Part shown: piece after piece, positions 47,060 through 55,981 of the stretch
Position numbering within the stretch: the stretch's first letter is position 1
How the letters are laid out: every line of letters starts with the position of its first letter
DNA from: Rhodospirillales bacterium
GTDB lineage: Bacteria; Pseudomonadota; Alphaproteobacteria; Rhodospirillales; JASLQF01
Reading direction: 5' to 3'
DNA: 64,000 nucleotides
Assembly: GCA_030744625.1 (NCBI GenBank)
Contig: JASLQF010000029.1
Coordinates: 1 to 64,000, forward strand
Made by a program: the position numbers and the translations under genes
The notes under the pieces: model-generated
Databases searched by the model: none
Seen by the model: only the letters and a program-made list of their open reading frames with translations
What the model was told of the DNA's origin: nothing

Positions 47060-48067
47060 TCAGTCGTGGTCGCCGCCGATGTCGATGAGGGTGCCGACGC
47101 CGCGCTCCTCGGCGCGGCTCTCTATGTACTGGGCCGTCACCAGGTCCTGGATGGGTACGCCCATGCCTTTGTAGTACGTGATCTCGTCGTCCGATTGGCG
47201 GCCGGCGCGGCGCCCGGCGACGACGTCGGCGATGCCGGCGATGTCGTCTTCGCCGATCACGCCCTCGCCCAGCGGCACCATCAGGTCGCCGGCGTTCTTG
47301 AGGCTGTCGACGGGGCTGTCGACGACGCGCCTGGCGGCGCGGCGGATGGTTTCGGTGTCGACCTCGCGGGCACCGACGTCGTGAGCCCCGACGGCGGCGA
47401 CGAAGGTGCCGGCGCTCAAGGCGGCGCCGTCGATTACCGGCTGGCGCGCCGTGGTGGCGCACACCACGATGTCGGCGCCGCCCACCGCCGCGTCGCGCTC
47501 AGGCGCCAGTTCGATATCCGTCGGCACCTTGCCGCCGGCCGCCGACATGCGTTCCACGAACTCGCGTCCGCGCCCCTCGGAGCGCGTGACGACGCGGACC
47601 TTCTCCAGCCGGCACACCTCGGCGAGCGCCGCCAGCTGGTTGCGGGCGACGCGGCCGGCCCCGATCAGGGTAAGGACCCGGCTGTCGCGGCGCGCCAGAT
47701 GGCGGGCCGCCAGCGCGGTGCCGGCGCCGGTCCTGAGATCGCTCATGTAGCCGGCCTCCATGATGGTGCGCGGCAGCCCGGTCTCTCCGTCGAACAAGGC
47801 GACGATGGCCGACATGCGGGGCACGCCCAGTTCCGGGTTTTCGTAGAAGTCGGAGACCACCTTGATGCCGTAGCCCTTGCCGCCCTTGAGGAACGACGGA
47901 TTGAAAATGACGCCGCCCGGCGGATCCTCCGACAAGGCGAAGCTCCTGAGCCCCTCGATCGAGCCGCCCTCGGCGAGGATGGTGAAGGCTTTCGCCTGCA
48001 GATCGATGGCGTCGGCCATGGCGACGAGGCCGCGCGCGTCGTCCTCGGTGAGGATTCTCAGTTTCAT
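47060..48067 (-). CDS. ornithine cyclodeaminase/mu-crystallin family protein
   Basis: 335 residues from ATG 48067 with GGGGAGA upstream; the ORF-track start lies 41 codons too early. YGIKVVSDFYENPELGVPRMSAIVALFDGETGLPRTIMEAGYMSDLRTGAGTALAARHLAR is the substrate domain (Lys of IKV, Arg of LRTGA), and VLTLIGAGRVARNQLAALAEV is the NAD-binding motif. Members are ornithine cyclodeaminase, ketimine reductase, alanine dehydrogenase or Delta1-pyrroline reductases. The position 98 bases in front of the acyl-CoA dehydrogenase operon leaves its role open. Confidence 0.83.
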   Translation of the reverse strand: MKLRILTEDDARGLVAMADAIDLQAKAFTILAEGGSIEGLRSFALSEDPPGGVIFNPSFLKGGKGYGIKVVSDFYENPELGVPRMSAIVALFDGETGLPRTIMEAGYMSDLRTGAGTALAARHLARRDSRVLTLIGAGRVARNQLAALAEVCRLEKVRVVTRSEGRGREFVERMSAAGGKVPTDIELAPERDAAVGGADIVVCATTARQPVIDGAALSAGTFVAAVGAHDVGAREVDTETIRRAARRVVDSPVDSLKNAGDLMVPLGEGVIGEDDIAGIADVVAGRRAGRQSDDEITYYKGMGVPIQDLVTAQYIESRAEERGVGTLIDIGGDHD

Positions 48068-48220
48068 CTCGTTCTCCCCGTGCCCTCTGTGCCCGCTCCG
48101 GAAATCGCTATCGGGAAGTATCGCCGCGCCGCGCCATCCCCTCCCGAAGTCGGCTCCCTGCTTGGAGAGGGGCCCGAATTGACGCGCCAAAAAGTTTTAC
48201 CAAACATCGACACTGATAGG

Positions 48221-48250
48221 GTGACAGGCCGATCGCGATACGTCTATACT
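48221..48250 (+). promoter_or_regulatory. predicted promoter of the TRAP receptor gene
   Basis: GTGACA (48221-48226) and TATACT (48245-48250) with an 18-base spacer, giving a leader of about 55 nt before the ATG at 48311. It lies in the 243-base divergent gap with the ornithine-cyclodeaminase-family gene. Confidence 0.45.
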
Positions 48251-48310
48251 CGCGCCGGCAACATTGATATCTTTGCGAAATCGACATTCCAAGAGAACGG
48301 GAGGAACGCA

Positions 48311-49405
48311 ATGGTCTTGGGAAAATTGACTAGGGGGCTTGTCGCCTTCGCGGCCTTGGCATTGTTAGCGGGCCTGGTCACCACCAGCCCCGCGACGGCG
48401 AAGGTCAAGTGGACCTGCACCCACTTCACACCGAAGACGTCGGGGTTTTGGAAGTTCACCACGATACCTTGGGAAGCGCGGCTCAAGCAGCTTACCAACG
48501 GCGAGGTGCAAAGCAACTGCAAGGCGGTTGGCATCATCGCGCCGGGCTTCAAGGGATTCGACGCGGTGATGGAAGGTCTTGCCGACGCTCAGCACACGAC
48601 GACCCTCTACATCGTCAACAAGCATCCGGTGAACGGTTTCTTCGCCAACCACCCGGCTGGGATTCCGGCCGAGGGTTATTTCTTGTGGTATTACCTGAAG
48701 GGTGGCGGACACGACCTGCTGACCGCCTTCCACCGCGAGAGCCTGGGTCTGCAGACCTGGGGCCAGGGCTATGCGGCGCAGGAGATGTGGATGTCCCACT
48801 CTCCGGTGACCAAGCTTGAGCACCTGAAGAACAAGAAGTTCCGCACCGTCGGCGTCTGGGCCAACATCGTCAACGATTACTTCGGCGGAAACGCCACGGC
48901 GACCCCGGGCTCCGAGATTTACGTCATGCTGGAGCGCAAGGCCCTCGACATCGCCGAGTGGTCGGGCCCCTTCGAGAACCTCAACAAGGGCCTGTTCGGC
49001 ATCGCCAAGTATGTCGTGACCCCTGGCTACCACTGGCCTGGCGGATTCCTGCACTACAGCGTCAAGAAGGAGGCCTGGGACGGCCTGTCCAAGGACCTTC
49101 AGGGCAAGGTCATGGCCGCTTCCAAGCTCGCCAACTTCGATTCCTATATCGAGTGGCACTGGGCCGACCTCGATGCCATGCAGAAGATCCTGAAGAAGGA
49201 CAATGTGTGGGCCCGCCTGACCCAGGACACCATGGACGCCATGTCGCAGGCCACCAAGGACTGGGCCTACGAGAAGGCCGCGGAAATGTCGAAGAAGGGC
49301 GACCACTGGATGAAGAACGTCTCCGATTCCTATTACGCCTTCTTCAAGAAGTGGAACGAAGGCGCTATCTGGAAGCCGCCGCTCATCGCCGGCCACTTCA
49401 AATAG
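48311..49405 (+). CDS. TRAP transporter solute-binding protein (DctP-like), orphan
   Basis: 364 residues from ATG 48311 with GGGAGGAA upstream; the 801-residue track ORF is a spurious upstream extension. A Sec signal (GKLTRGLVAFAALALLAGLVTTSPATA) is followed by KWTCTHFTPKTSGFWKFTTIPWEARLKQLTNGEVQ, FDAVMEGLADAQHTTTLYIVNK, and HLKNKKFRTVGVWANI in the DctP-type order; Arg of the FRTVG strand is the usual carboxylate-binding residue. It binds an organic acid in the periplasm. No DctQ/DctM membrane genes are in the window, so it must use a distant pair. It has its own promoter and a strong terminator, hence monocistronic. Confidence 0.78.
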   Translation: MVLGKLTRGLVAFAALALLAGLVTTSPATAKVKWTCTHFTPKTSGFWKFTTIPWEARLKQLTNGEVQSNCKAVGIIAPGFKGFDAVMEGLADAQHTTTLYIVNKHPVNGFFANHPAGIPAEGYFLWYYLKGGGHDLLTAFHRESLGLQTWGQGYAAQEMWMSHSPVTKLEHLKNKKFRTVGVWANIVNDYFGGNATATPGSEIYVMLERKALDIAEWSGPFENLNKGLFGIAKYVVTPGYHWPGGFLHYSVKKEAWDGLSKDLQGKVMAASKLANFDSYIEWHWADLDAMQKILKKDNVWARLTQDTMDAMSQATKDWAYEKAAEMSKKGDHWMKNVSDSYYAFFKKWNEGAIWKPPLIAGHFK

Positions 49406-49440
49406 CACCTGAGAACGCGGCGTCCTAACCGACGCCGTCC

Positions 49441-49474
49441 AGGGCCGCGCCTTCGGGTGCGGCCCTTTCTTTTT
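49441..49474 (+). terminator. rho-independent terminator with TTCG tetraloop after the TRAP receptor
   Basis: AGGGCCGCGCC-TTCG-GGTGCGGCCCT followed by TTCTTTTT. A near-perfect 11-bp stem, stable tetraloop and T-tract 36 bases after the stop codon. Confidence 0.85.
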
Positions 49475-49498
49475 GCGCGATTGCCGGTATCGGGTCCG

Positions 49499-51052
49499 TC
49501 AGACGCGGCGCCCTTGGCCTTCCCAGAAGGGCTCGCGCAGCACGTTCTTCTTGACCTTGCCGGTCGGCGTGCGCGGCAGCGCCTCGATGAAATCGACCGA
49601 TTTGGGGATCTTGAAACCGCCCAGCTTGCCGCGGCAGAACTCGACGATGTCGGCCTCCGCCACATCGGCATCGGCGCGCACCGCGACGATGGCCTTGACG
49701 GCCTCGACCCAGCGTTCGTCGGGCACGCCGACGACGGCGACCTCCATCACCTCGGGATGGGCCGAGATGACGTTTTCCACCTCGGCCGGATAGACGTTCT
49801 CGCCGCCCGATACGATCAGGTCGTTCTTGCGGTCGACGATGTAGATGTAGCCTTCGGTGTCCATGCGCCCCATGTCGCCGGAGTGCAGCCAGCCGCCGCG
49901 CAGCGTTTGCTCGGTGGCGTCCGGCCGGTTCCAGTAGCCGCTCATGACGCTGTCGCCGCGGATCAGGACCTCGCCGACCTCGCCGGGCTCGAGCGCCTTG
50001 TCCTCGCCGTCGGCGATCATGACGTCGTAGCCGATGCACGTCCTACCGCAGGATTCGAGCAATCCGACGTCCCCCCCCGCGACCGCCCGGCGGTGCTCGC
50101 CGCCGCTCAGGTGGGTGACGAAGACGGCGGCCTCGGTCTGGCCGTAGATGCCCTGGAAATCGGCGTCCAGGACCTCCAGCCCGCGGGCCAGACGGTCGAC
50201 GGGAATGGGCGAGGCGCCGTACTGGATGCGGCCGAGGCTGGACAGGTCGGCCTTGCCGATCCGTTCCGATTCGAGAAGGAAAATGAGCATGGAGGGGACC
50301 AGGCCGGCATAGGAGATGCGCTCCTTCTCGATGGTGCGCAAAACCTCGTCGGGGTCGAATTGGTTATGGATGTAGATGGTGGAACCGGCCACGAACTGTT
50401 GCATGAAGTACATGTTGCCGCCGGCGTGGAACTGCGCCAGCAGGTGCAGCGCCACCTCGTCGGCGCGCGCCCCGTACTCCATCACCGAATAGGCGAACCC
50501 CTGCAGCATCTGGCGGTGGGTCACCATGACCCCCTTGGGCAGGCCGGTGGTGCCGCTGGTGTGCATGATGGCGAACAGGTCTTCGGGCACGGCGCGGCGC
50601 GGCGGCGCCCCATCGCCGGCCTTTTCCAGAAGGCCGTCGTAGCTTTCGCCGATGGCGGCGCCGTCCCCGATGCCGATCCAAAGGCGCACGCTGGTGGCTT
50701 CGTCGCGTAGCGCCTCGACCGTTTCCAGCATGTCGGCGCTATAGACCATTGCCGAGCATTCGACGCCGTTGACGATGACGCCGACCTCGCTCGGCGTCAG
50801 GCGGTAATTCACCGGCACCCACAGGGCGCCGATCTCGGACAGCGCGAACACGGTCTCGGCGTGCTCGACGCAGTTGGTGGCGAGGAGGCCGACCCTCTCC
50901 CCCTTGCCTATGCCCAGGCCAACCAGCGCATTGGCAAGGCGGCGCACGCGGCCGGCCAGCTCGGCGTAGGTGTAAGTCCTGCCATCCCACACGATGGCCG
51001 CCTTGTCGGGTCGGCACGCCGCGTGATGCCAGAGAACGTCGCTGTTGATCAT
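49499..51052 (-). CDS. AMP-forming acyl-CoA synthetase
   Basis: 517 residues from ATG 51052 (MINSDVLWHHAACRPDKAAIVWDGRTYTYAELAGRV). Adenylate-forming motifs: FAIMHTSGTTGLPKGVMVTHRQM (P-loop), GIYGQTEAAVFVTHLSG (A5), GWLHSGDMGRMDTEGYIYIVDRKNDLIVSGGENVYPAEVE (hinge) and LPRTPTGKVKKNVLREPF (catalytic Lys of the A10 motif). It converts a carboxylic acid to its CoA ester with ATP. It follows the molybdoenzyme operon by about 200 bases that contain a GST remnant. Fatty or aromatic acid specificity cannot be told apart by eye; the neighbour suggests an aryl-acetic type acid. Confidence 0.87.
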   Translation of the reverse strand: MINSDVLWHHAACRPDKAAIVWDGRTYTYAELAGRVRRLANALVGLGIGKGERVGLLATNCVEHAETVFALSEIGALWVPVNYRLTPSEVGVIVNGVECSAMVYSADMLETVEALRDEATSVRLWIGIGDGAAIGESYDGLLEKAGDGAPPRRAVPEDLFAIMHTSGTTGLPKGVMVTHRQMLQGFAYSVMEYGARADEVALHLLAQFHAGGNMYFMQQFVAGSTIYIHNQFDPDEVLRTIEKERISYAGLVPSMLIFLLESERIGKADLSSLGRIQYGASPIPVDRLARGLEVLDADFQGIYGQTEAAVFVTHLSGGEHRRAVAGGDVGLLESCGRTCIGYDVMIADGEDKALEPGEVGEVLIRGDSVMSGYWNRPDATEQTLRGGWLHSGDMGRMDTEGYIYIVDRKNDLIVSGGENVYPAEVENVISAHPEVMEVAVVGVPDERWVEAVKAIVAVRADADVAEADIVEFCRGKLGGFKIPKSVDFIEALPRTPTGKVKKNVLREPFWEGQGRRV

Positions 51053-51083
51053 CGGCGGTTTCCCGCGCCCCGGAGAGCGGCCC

Positions 51084-51152
51084 TCATGAGGCCAGGGCCT
51101 GGCGGGCGCGCTGCGGGCACACCGCCGTCCCGTAGTGATAGAGTTCGAGCAT
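51084..51152 (-). pseudogene. glutathione S-transferase N-terminal remnant
   Basis: A GGGGGGAGG ribosome site and ATG at 51152 begin MLELYHYGTAVCPQRARQAL, then AS and a stop. MLELYH...SVCAQKVRLALAEKGL is the standard first beta-alpha unit of glutathione S-transferases. The frame stops after 22 codons and the next gene starts 32 bases later, so the remaining about 180 codons are gone. It is in the 204-base gap between the FeS/membrane subunit and acyl-CoA synthetase genes. Confidence 0.45.
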
Positions 51153-51256
51153 CCTCCCCCCCCTTGGCGCCGATTTTCGCCGATTGTTCTGGATCGGCCG
51201 GCCACCGTCAAGTGGCGGGCCGGCGAGCCCGGAGGCCGCGGCCGGCGAGTTCGCCC

Positions 51257-52930
51257 TCAGTGGGTGACGTGCGGGGGCGCCGCCATGACGCCGGAGCCGC
51301 GCAGCGGCACGCTCTTCAGGTGGAAGTTCTGGAAATGGCAGGCACGCCACACCACCACCGCTTTCCAGTACCAGCCGCCGAGCATGGCGACGAGCCCGGC
51401 GAGGGCCAGCAATCCGGGGGCCGAACCGACCGGCAGGGAAAGGACGACGGCGAACAGCATGAGCGGCACGCCGCGCCCGGCGATCTGGATGACCGAGGAG
51501 TGCCGGGACAGCACCCGCATGGTTTCCACCGGCACCGCTTCGGCGCAGTGCTTCATGTAGTTCAGCCACAGCACCCCGTTGACGGCGGCCAGCACCAGGC
51601 CCGCCACCGGCGCCGCGGCGGCAAGGTCGGGGGGGAATGTGAAGCCGCCCACCCACAGGGCAACGACGAGAAGGCCGAGCCCCTCGAAGAGCCCGGAGAA
51701 CACCAGCATCCACGTCATCACCGGCGGGCGCCACGCCGGTACGCCCTTGGCCACTTGCAGGATGCGGGCCTGGCAATAGAGGAACCCCGCCCCCAACAAG
51801 GAGGCGATGAGCGATAGCTCGCCGGCCGTCGTCAGCAGCTCGAGCGCAGGCGTAGCGGCGAACAGCTTGAGCGCAGCGACGCCCATGAAGAGCATTGCGA
51901 CGATGGCCTCGCGCGACATCCAGGACGTGCGGTACCCCATGAACACGTTGAGGAAACGCGCCTGGCGGTTGATCTCCAGGAACACCGAAAAAAGGCCGAG
52001 CCCCATCAGCGCGGCGCCCAGGTGATAGAGGTCGAAGACCAGCGGAACACCGGCCAGCGTCATCTCCAGGCTGGGCAAGGCCGGCCCGCCACCGGCAATC
52101 ACGATCAGGCCGAGGAGCGTGAGCAGACCGCTGCTCGTTCCGCCCAGCGAAAAGTTGCCGACGGCGCGCAGGTCCCAATTGTTCTGGCGCTTCGCCGGTA
52201 TCGGCTTCATGGCGGGGCGGTTCGCAGGTTCGGGGACGGGAGCGCCGTCGGCGTCCCTCGGCTGGTGCCACACGTAGACGAGGTTGGGCTTGGTGCCGAG
52301 TTCCTCGTGCATGCGCGTCGAGGCCTTGTCGCGCTCCATGGCGGAGATGTTGCTGTCGGGGTCGTTGAAGTCGCCGAAGTGGAGGGCCTGGCCGATGCAC
52401 GAAAGCACGCACGCCGGCGTCACCGCGCCGTCGATGCCGGGAACCAGGTCGGTGCCCTTCGCCTCGTCGACCTTCTCGACGCAGAAGGTGCACTTGGTGG
52501 AGACGCCGAGACGCTGGCCCTGGTAGTGGACTTCCTCGACCGACGATTGGCGGCCCTCGAAGTAGCCGACCGCGTCGGCGACCAGGAAACGCGCCTGATA
52601 GGGACACGCCAGGTGACAGTACATGCAGCCGATGCACAGGTCATAGCGCTGAAAGACGAGGCCGTCCTCGCGCTGGCGGGTCGCCGTCGTCGGACAGACA
52701 TCCATGCAGGGCGGTTCCGAGCAATGCATGCAGCCGACCGGCATGAAAATGCGCTCGACGTTTGGATACTCGCCGATCTCGAAATCGCGCACCGAGCGCC
52801 ACTGCACCCTCGGCGGCGTCAAGTTGGAATGCTTGCAGGCCACCGTGCAGGTGTTGCACCCGACGCACTTCTGGATGTCGACGACCATGCCCCACCGGTT
52901 CGCGGGGTCTCCTCCCGGCTCGATTGTCAT
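51257..52930 (-). CDS. fused 4Fe-4S ferredoxin and DmsC/NrfD-type membrane anchor subunit
   Basis: 557 residues. Residues 1-250 are a DmsB-like electron-transfer protein with four Cys clusters: CVGCNTCTVAC (22-32), CMHCSEPPCMDVC (67-79), CIGCMYCHLAC (99-109) and CTFC...CVLSC (147-178), enough for four [4Fe-4S]. From about 265 on there are roughly eight to nine hydrophobic helices (LLTLLGLIVIAGGG, VFDLYHLGAALMGLGLFSVFLEI, AIVAMLFMGVAAL and more) as in DmsC-type quinone-reactive anchors. These are usually two proteins. It follows the molybdoenzyme gene by 25 bases and would pass electrons between it and the quinone pool. Confidence 0.83.
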   Translation of the reverse strand: MTIEPGGDPANRWGMVVDIQKCVGCNTCTVACKHSNLTPPRVQWRSVRDFEIGEYPNVERIFMPVGCMHCSEPPCMDVCPTTATRQREDGLVFQRYDLCIGCMYCHLACPYQARFLVADAVGYFEGRQSSVEEVHYQGQRLGVSTKCTFCVEKVDEAKGTDLVPGIDGAVTPACVLSCIGQALHFGDFNDPDSNISAMERDKASTRMHEELGTKPNLVYVWHQPRDADGAPVPEPANRPAMKPIPAKRQNNWDLRAVGNFSLGGTSSGLLTLLGLIVIAGGGPALPSLEMTLAGVPLVFDLYHLGAALMGLGLFSVFLEINRQARFLNVFMGYRTSWMSREAIVAMLFMGVAALKLFAATPALELLTTAGELSLIASLLGAGFLYCQARILQVAKGVPAWRPPVMTWMLVFSGLFEGLGLLVVALWVGGFTFPPDLAAAAPVAGLVLAAVNGVLWLNYMKHCAEAVPVETMRVLSRHSSVIQIAGRGVPLMLFAVVLSLPVGSAPGLLALAGLVAMLGGWYWKAVVVWRACHFQNFHLKSVPLRGSGVMAAPPHVTH

Positions 52931-52955
52931 GACTGTGGCGCTTTCTTTACTTGCT

Positions 52956-55850
52956 TTATTTGGCTGGCCGGATGGTCACGCGCACGATATCGGCGCTCGA
53001 TCCGGTGGAATCGGTGAGCCGCATGCTCATGGGAATCACCGAGTTCAGCGAGGGGACGTGCAGGTTCTTGGCGAACGGCGTCTTCCAGTGGTCCATCTGG
53101 CCGACCATGAGCAGGGTGTCGGGGCGGATGCCCTGGCGCACGACGGCGCGCCCGGTGGTCTCGCCGACGGCCGATTCCACGGTTACCTCGTCACCATCGG
53201 CGATGCCGAGCTCGGCCGCCTTGCTGGCGTTGATGACGACGCCCTTGTGGGTCTCCACGTTCTCGGCGGCCTCGCGAATGAGCGGTATCTGGACGTTGGC
53301 CCCCCAGCTGTACTGCATGGACCGCGTGGTCAGCAGCCAGAACGGGTAGTCCTTGGGGTCCTTGCCGTATTCGGCGGGGTCGTTCTCCCAGACGCCGGGA
53401 ATGTTGTCGCTCCAGTCTGGCAGGGGCACGTATTCGTGCAGCTTGTCGTCCCACCACTCGATGCCTTCCTCGTGCAGGCGGTTGCCGAGCTCGACGCCGA
53501 TGCGCTTGATGCGCTCCTGATAGGGCATCTCATAGCGGATTTGGGCGTCCTCGATGGCCGGATGCAGGTACCACTCGAGCTTGGAGATGGGCTGGACGTA
53601 GTAACCGTGCGACTTGAAATAATCGAGGCCGTGCACTTCCTCGCCGTCGCTCAGCACATGGGTGCCGGCCTTGGCCACGGCATCGAAAATCTCGTCGACC
53701 GAACAGGCACGGTCCAGGGGCAGGGAGTAGTCGTAGTTTTCGGCGTTCGATTTCTGGCCTTCGCCGGTCTTCTTGGCGAGGCTGATCGAAAGGGCGCCCT
53801 TGTTGATGGCGTCGTTGTATTCGGAGAGCAGACCCGCGCGCAGGGCGAGCTGGGTGGCGATCTCGGTCATGTCCTTGACGTCGACGCCGGTGGTCTTGGG
53901 GGCGGCGGCGGGCTGGCGCAAGGCCCATCCGTTGTGCTGCCAGTAGACCTCCTGGTACTTGGCGCCGCCGATGCGGTACATCTGCGTGCTCTCCAGGTCG
54001 GTGGCCTCGGGCAGCAGGAGGTCGGCCATCCAGTTGGTCTCGTCGTGGGTGTAGGCGAAGCACACCATGAACGGGAACTCGGTCAAGCGCTCGGTCACGC
54101 CCTTGCGGTCCCAGCTCGATATGGCCGGATTGGTGCGGAAGACGAAGAATATTTCCGGCACCGACATGCGCGGCCAGTTGTCCGGCGATTTCTTCTGGAA
54201 CATCCACGGGAAGTGGGACGGCCCCAGCGCCGGCGCCCACGGGCCGTCGCCGACCAGTGGACTGAGCGTGGTATGGGCGCTGCGCGTCGCCGGCTTGCGC
54301 TGCCAATCGCGCTTCGAGGTGGAATTGTGAGGCTGCGTCATGAAGCCGTCGGCGCCCCTGTTCACCGACGCGGCGCGTGTCGTCGCCGGCCGGTTGAGGC
54401 GTACCGCCGTGCCCAGCATGCCGCCCGGCACCTCTAGGGCGCCGACCAGGGTCACCAGGATGGTGCGCGCCCAGCAGCACTCGTACCCGCCCCAGCCGTT
54501 GTTGACGGTCTTGCCGAGCACCACGGCAACCGGCCGCAAGGGCATGGTGCGGCCCTCGACCTCGGTGGTCTCGCCGACGCAGGCGTTGTCCAGGAACTCG
54601 GCGCCGATGCGGCGGATGGTGTCGACCGGCACGTCGCAGATTTCCGCCGCCCACTCGGGGGTGTGCTTTCCTGAGTGGTCGAGCAGCATCTGGAAGGACG
54701 TCGGGACCGTCACCGTATCGTAGGTCCACGTTTCGCCGTCACCGCCGATCTCGATGGGGTTGGCGGCGACGGTGCCGGCCTGGGTTCGCACTTCGAGGGG
54801 GCCGACGGTGAAGGTGCCGTCGAGGGCGAAGGCGCCGTGGTCCTTGGCGTCGAATTCGACGGCCCGTCCGGCTTCGCTGTCCCAGCACAGGGGCTTTTCG
54901 CTGTTCGGGTGGCGCAGGTAGAAGCCATTGGGGCCGACCAGATAGGGGGACGCGGTGCGGTCGCGCAGGTGGGGGATGTCGCAGACGGCGCGCCAGTCAT
55001 GCTCATGCAAGATGACGTTGATGAGCGCGAGCAGGAAGGCGGCGTCGGTCTTCGGGCGAATGGGTACCCATTCGTCCGACGTCGTCGCCGAGATCCCCAT
55101 GTGGGGCTCCAGGAAGATGCGCCGCATGCCGCGCCCGCGCGCCGCGGCGCCGCGCCACACGCCCTGCACGCCGCCCGCCGCGTCTACGTTCGAGCCGCAC
55201 GAGATGACATAGCGGGTAAGGGGCGTGTCCTGGACCACCGTGAAGGCGCGGTGCCAGAGCTCGCCGTAGAGGTGTTCGGAGTGGGTGCACTTGATGCCCT
55301 GGCCGGCGCCGTAGCTCTGATCGACCTCGGCCCAGGCGGCGAGGAAGGCCGTCCACCCGCCCTGGTAGGCGACCGGGGTGCCGCCGCCGCCGCTTATCCA
55401 CGCCAACTTGGGAAAGCCGCTGTCGTCGCACAGATCGCCGCTGTCGGTGATCTTCTTGAGCCGCTCGGCGATCATATCCAGGGCCTCGTCCCAGCCGATC
55501 GGCTCCCAGCCCGGGTCCACGTCCTGGCCCTTCTCGGGGTTGGTGCGCTTCATGGGCTGTTTGATGCGGTCCGGATTGTAGGTCTTCTGGATGAGCCCGT
55601 AGGCCTTGACGCAGACGCGCCCGCCGGCGGGATGGACGTCGGCCGCCGCGTAGTTGGATTCGACCTTGGTGGCGTAGCCGTCGTCGTCGACCTCGACGGT
55701 GAGCAGGTCGGGGCCGGCCACGCACTGGTAGCAGTAGACCGGCACCTTCTTCTTGCCGCCGCCGCCCTTGCCTCGGTTGTCGTAGTTAGAATCGCTGGTG
55801 GCGCCGCTTTGCCGCGCGCCGCCGCCTGAAGTATCACCGTCCGGTGCCAT
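52956..55850 (-). CDS. molybdopterin oxidoreductase catalytic subunit (PadB-like candidate)
   Basis: 964 residues from ATG 55850. After a Gly-rich basic leader, VPVYCYQCVAGPDLLTVEV and HPAGGRVCVKAYGLIQKTYNPDRIKQPMKRTNP form the cluster domain; only three Cys are visible (CxxC...C), the fourth position having no Cys. GWEPIGWDEALDMIAERLKKI and AWISGGGGTPVAYQGGWTAFLAAW, then RYVISCGSNVDAAGG, NKGVVINASKAAELGIADGDEVTVES (molydopterin-binding C-domain) follow. No Tat signal is present, so the active site faces the cytoplasm. With a fused FeS/anchor subunit and a CoA ligase, the set resembles phenylacetyl-CoA:acceptor oxidoreductase PadBCD in layout; this is inference. Confidence 0.8.
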   Translation of the reverse strand: MAPDGDTSGGGARQSGATSDSNYDNRGKGGGGKKKVPVYCYQCVAGPDLLTVEVDDDGYATKVESNYAAADVHPAGGRVCVKAYGLIQKTYNPDRIKQPMKRTNPEKGQDVDPGWEPIGWDEALDMIAERLKKITDSGDLCDDSGFPKLAWISGGGGTPVAYQGGWTAFLAAWAEVDQSYGAGQGIKCTHSEHLYGELWHRAFTVVQDTPLTRYVISCGSNVDAAGGVQGVWRGAAARGRGMRRIFLEPHMGISATTSDEWVPIRPKTDAAFLLALINVILHEHDWRAVCDIPHLRDRTASPYLVGPNGFYLRHPNSEKPLCWDSEAGRAVEFDAKDHGAFALDGTFTVGPLEVRTQAGTVAANPIEIGGDGETWTYDTVTVPTSFQMLLDHSGKHTPEWAAEICDVPVDTIRRIGAEFLDNACVGETTEVEGRTMPLRPVAVVLGKTVNNGWGGYECCWARTILVTLVGALEVPGGMLGTAVRLNRPATTRAASVNRGADGFMTQPHNSTSKRDWQRKPATRSAHTTLSPLVGDGPWAPALGPSHFPWMFQKKSPDNWPRMSVPEIFFVFRTNPAISSWDRKGVTERLTEFPFMVCFAYTHDETNWMADLLLPEATDLESTQMYRIGGAKYQEVYWQHNGWALRQPAAAPKTTGVDVKDMTEIATQLALRAGLLSEYNDAINKGALSISLAKKTGEGQKSNAENYDYSLPLDRACSVDEIFDAVAKAGTHVLSDGEEVHGLDYFKSHGYYVQPISKLEWYLHPAIEDAQIRYEMPYQERIKRIGVELGNRLHEEGIEWWDDKLHEYVPLPDWSDNIPGVWENDPAEYGKDPKDYPFWLLTTRSMQYSWGANVQIPLIREAAENVETHKGVVINASKAAELGIADGDEVTVESAVGETTGRAVVRQGIRPDTLLMVGQMDHWKTPFAKNLHVPSLNSVIPMSMRLTDSTGSSADIVRVTIRPAK

Positions 55851-55963
55851 GATCGCTTTCCCTAAGCTGTTCGCTGCCGGTCTCGCCGACTCTACGCCAG
55901 CCGCGCCCGGCGAACAACGCCCAAGCGGGCGCCGCCAGCCTATAACCCTAATGTAATTGCCAT

Positions 55964-55981
55964 TATTAGCACTCTCTAATA
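55964..55981. promoter_or_regulatory. inverted repeat upstream of the molybdoenzyme operon
   Basis: TATTAG-CACTCT-CTAATA, a perfect 6-bp dyad with a six-base spacer, in the AT-rich part of the 484-base gap, 114 bases before the start codon. The core TTAGCACTCTCTAA agrees at 11 of 14 positions with TAAGCATTCTCTTA of the tetR/hyu operator. Relation to that regulator is speculative. Confidence 0.35.

Noticed and set aside
46998-49405. 801-residue reading of the TRAP receptor frame and other long ORFs at 47-48 kb
   Set aside because: The upstream extension is antisense to the ornithine-cyclodeaminase-family gene; RBS, signal peptide and promoter fix the TRAP start at 48311.
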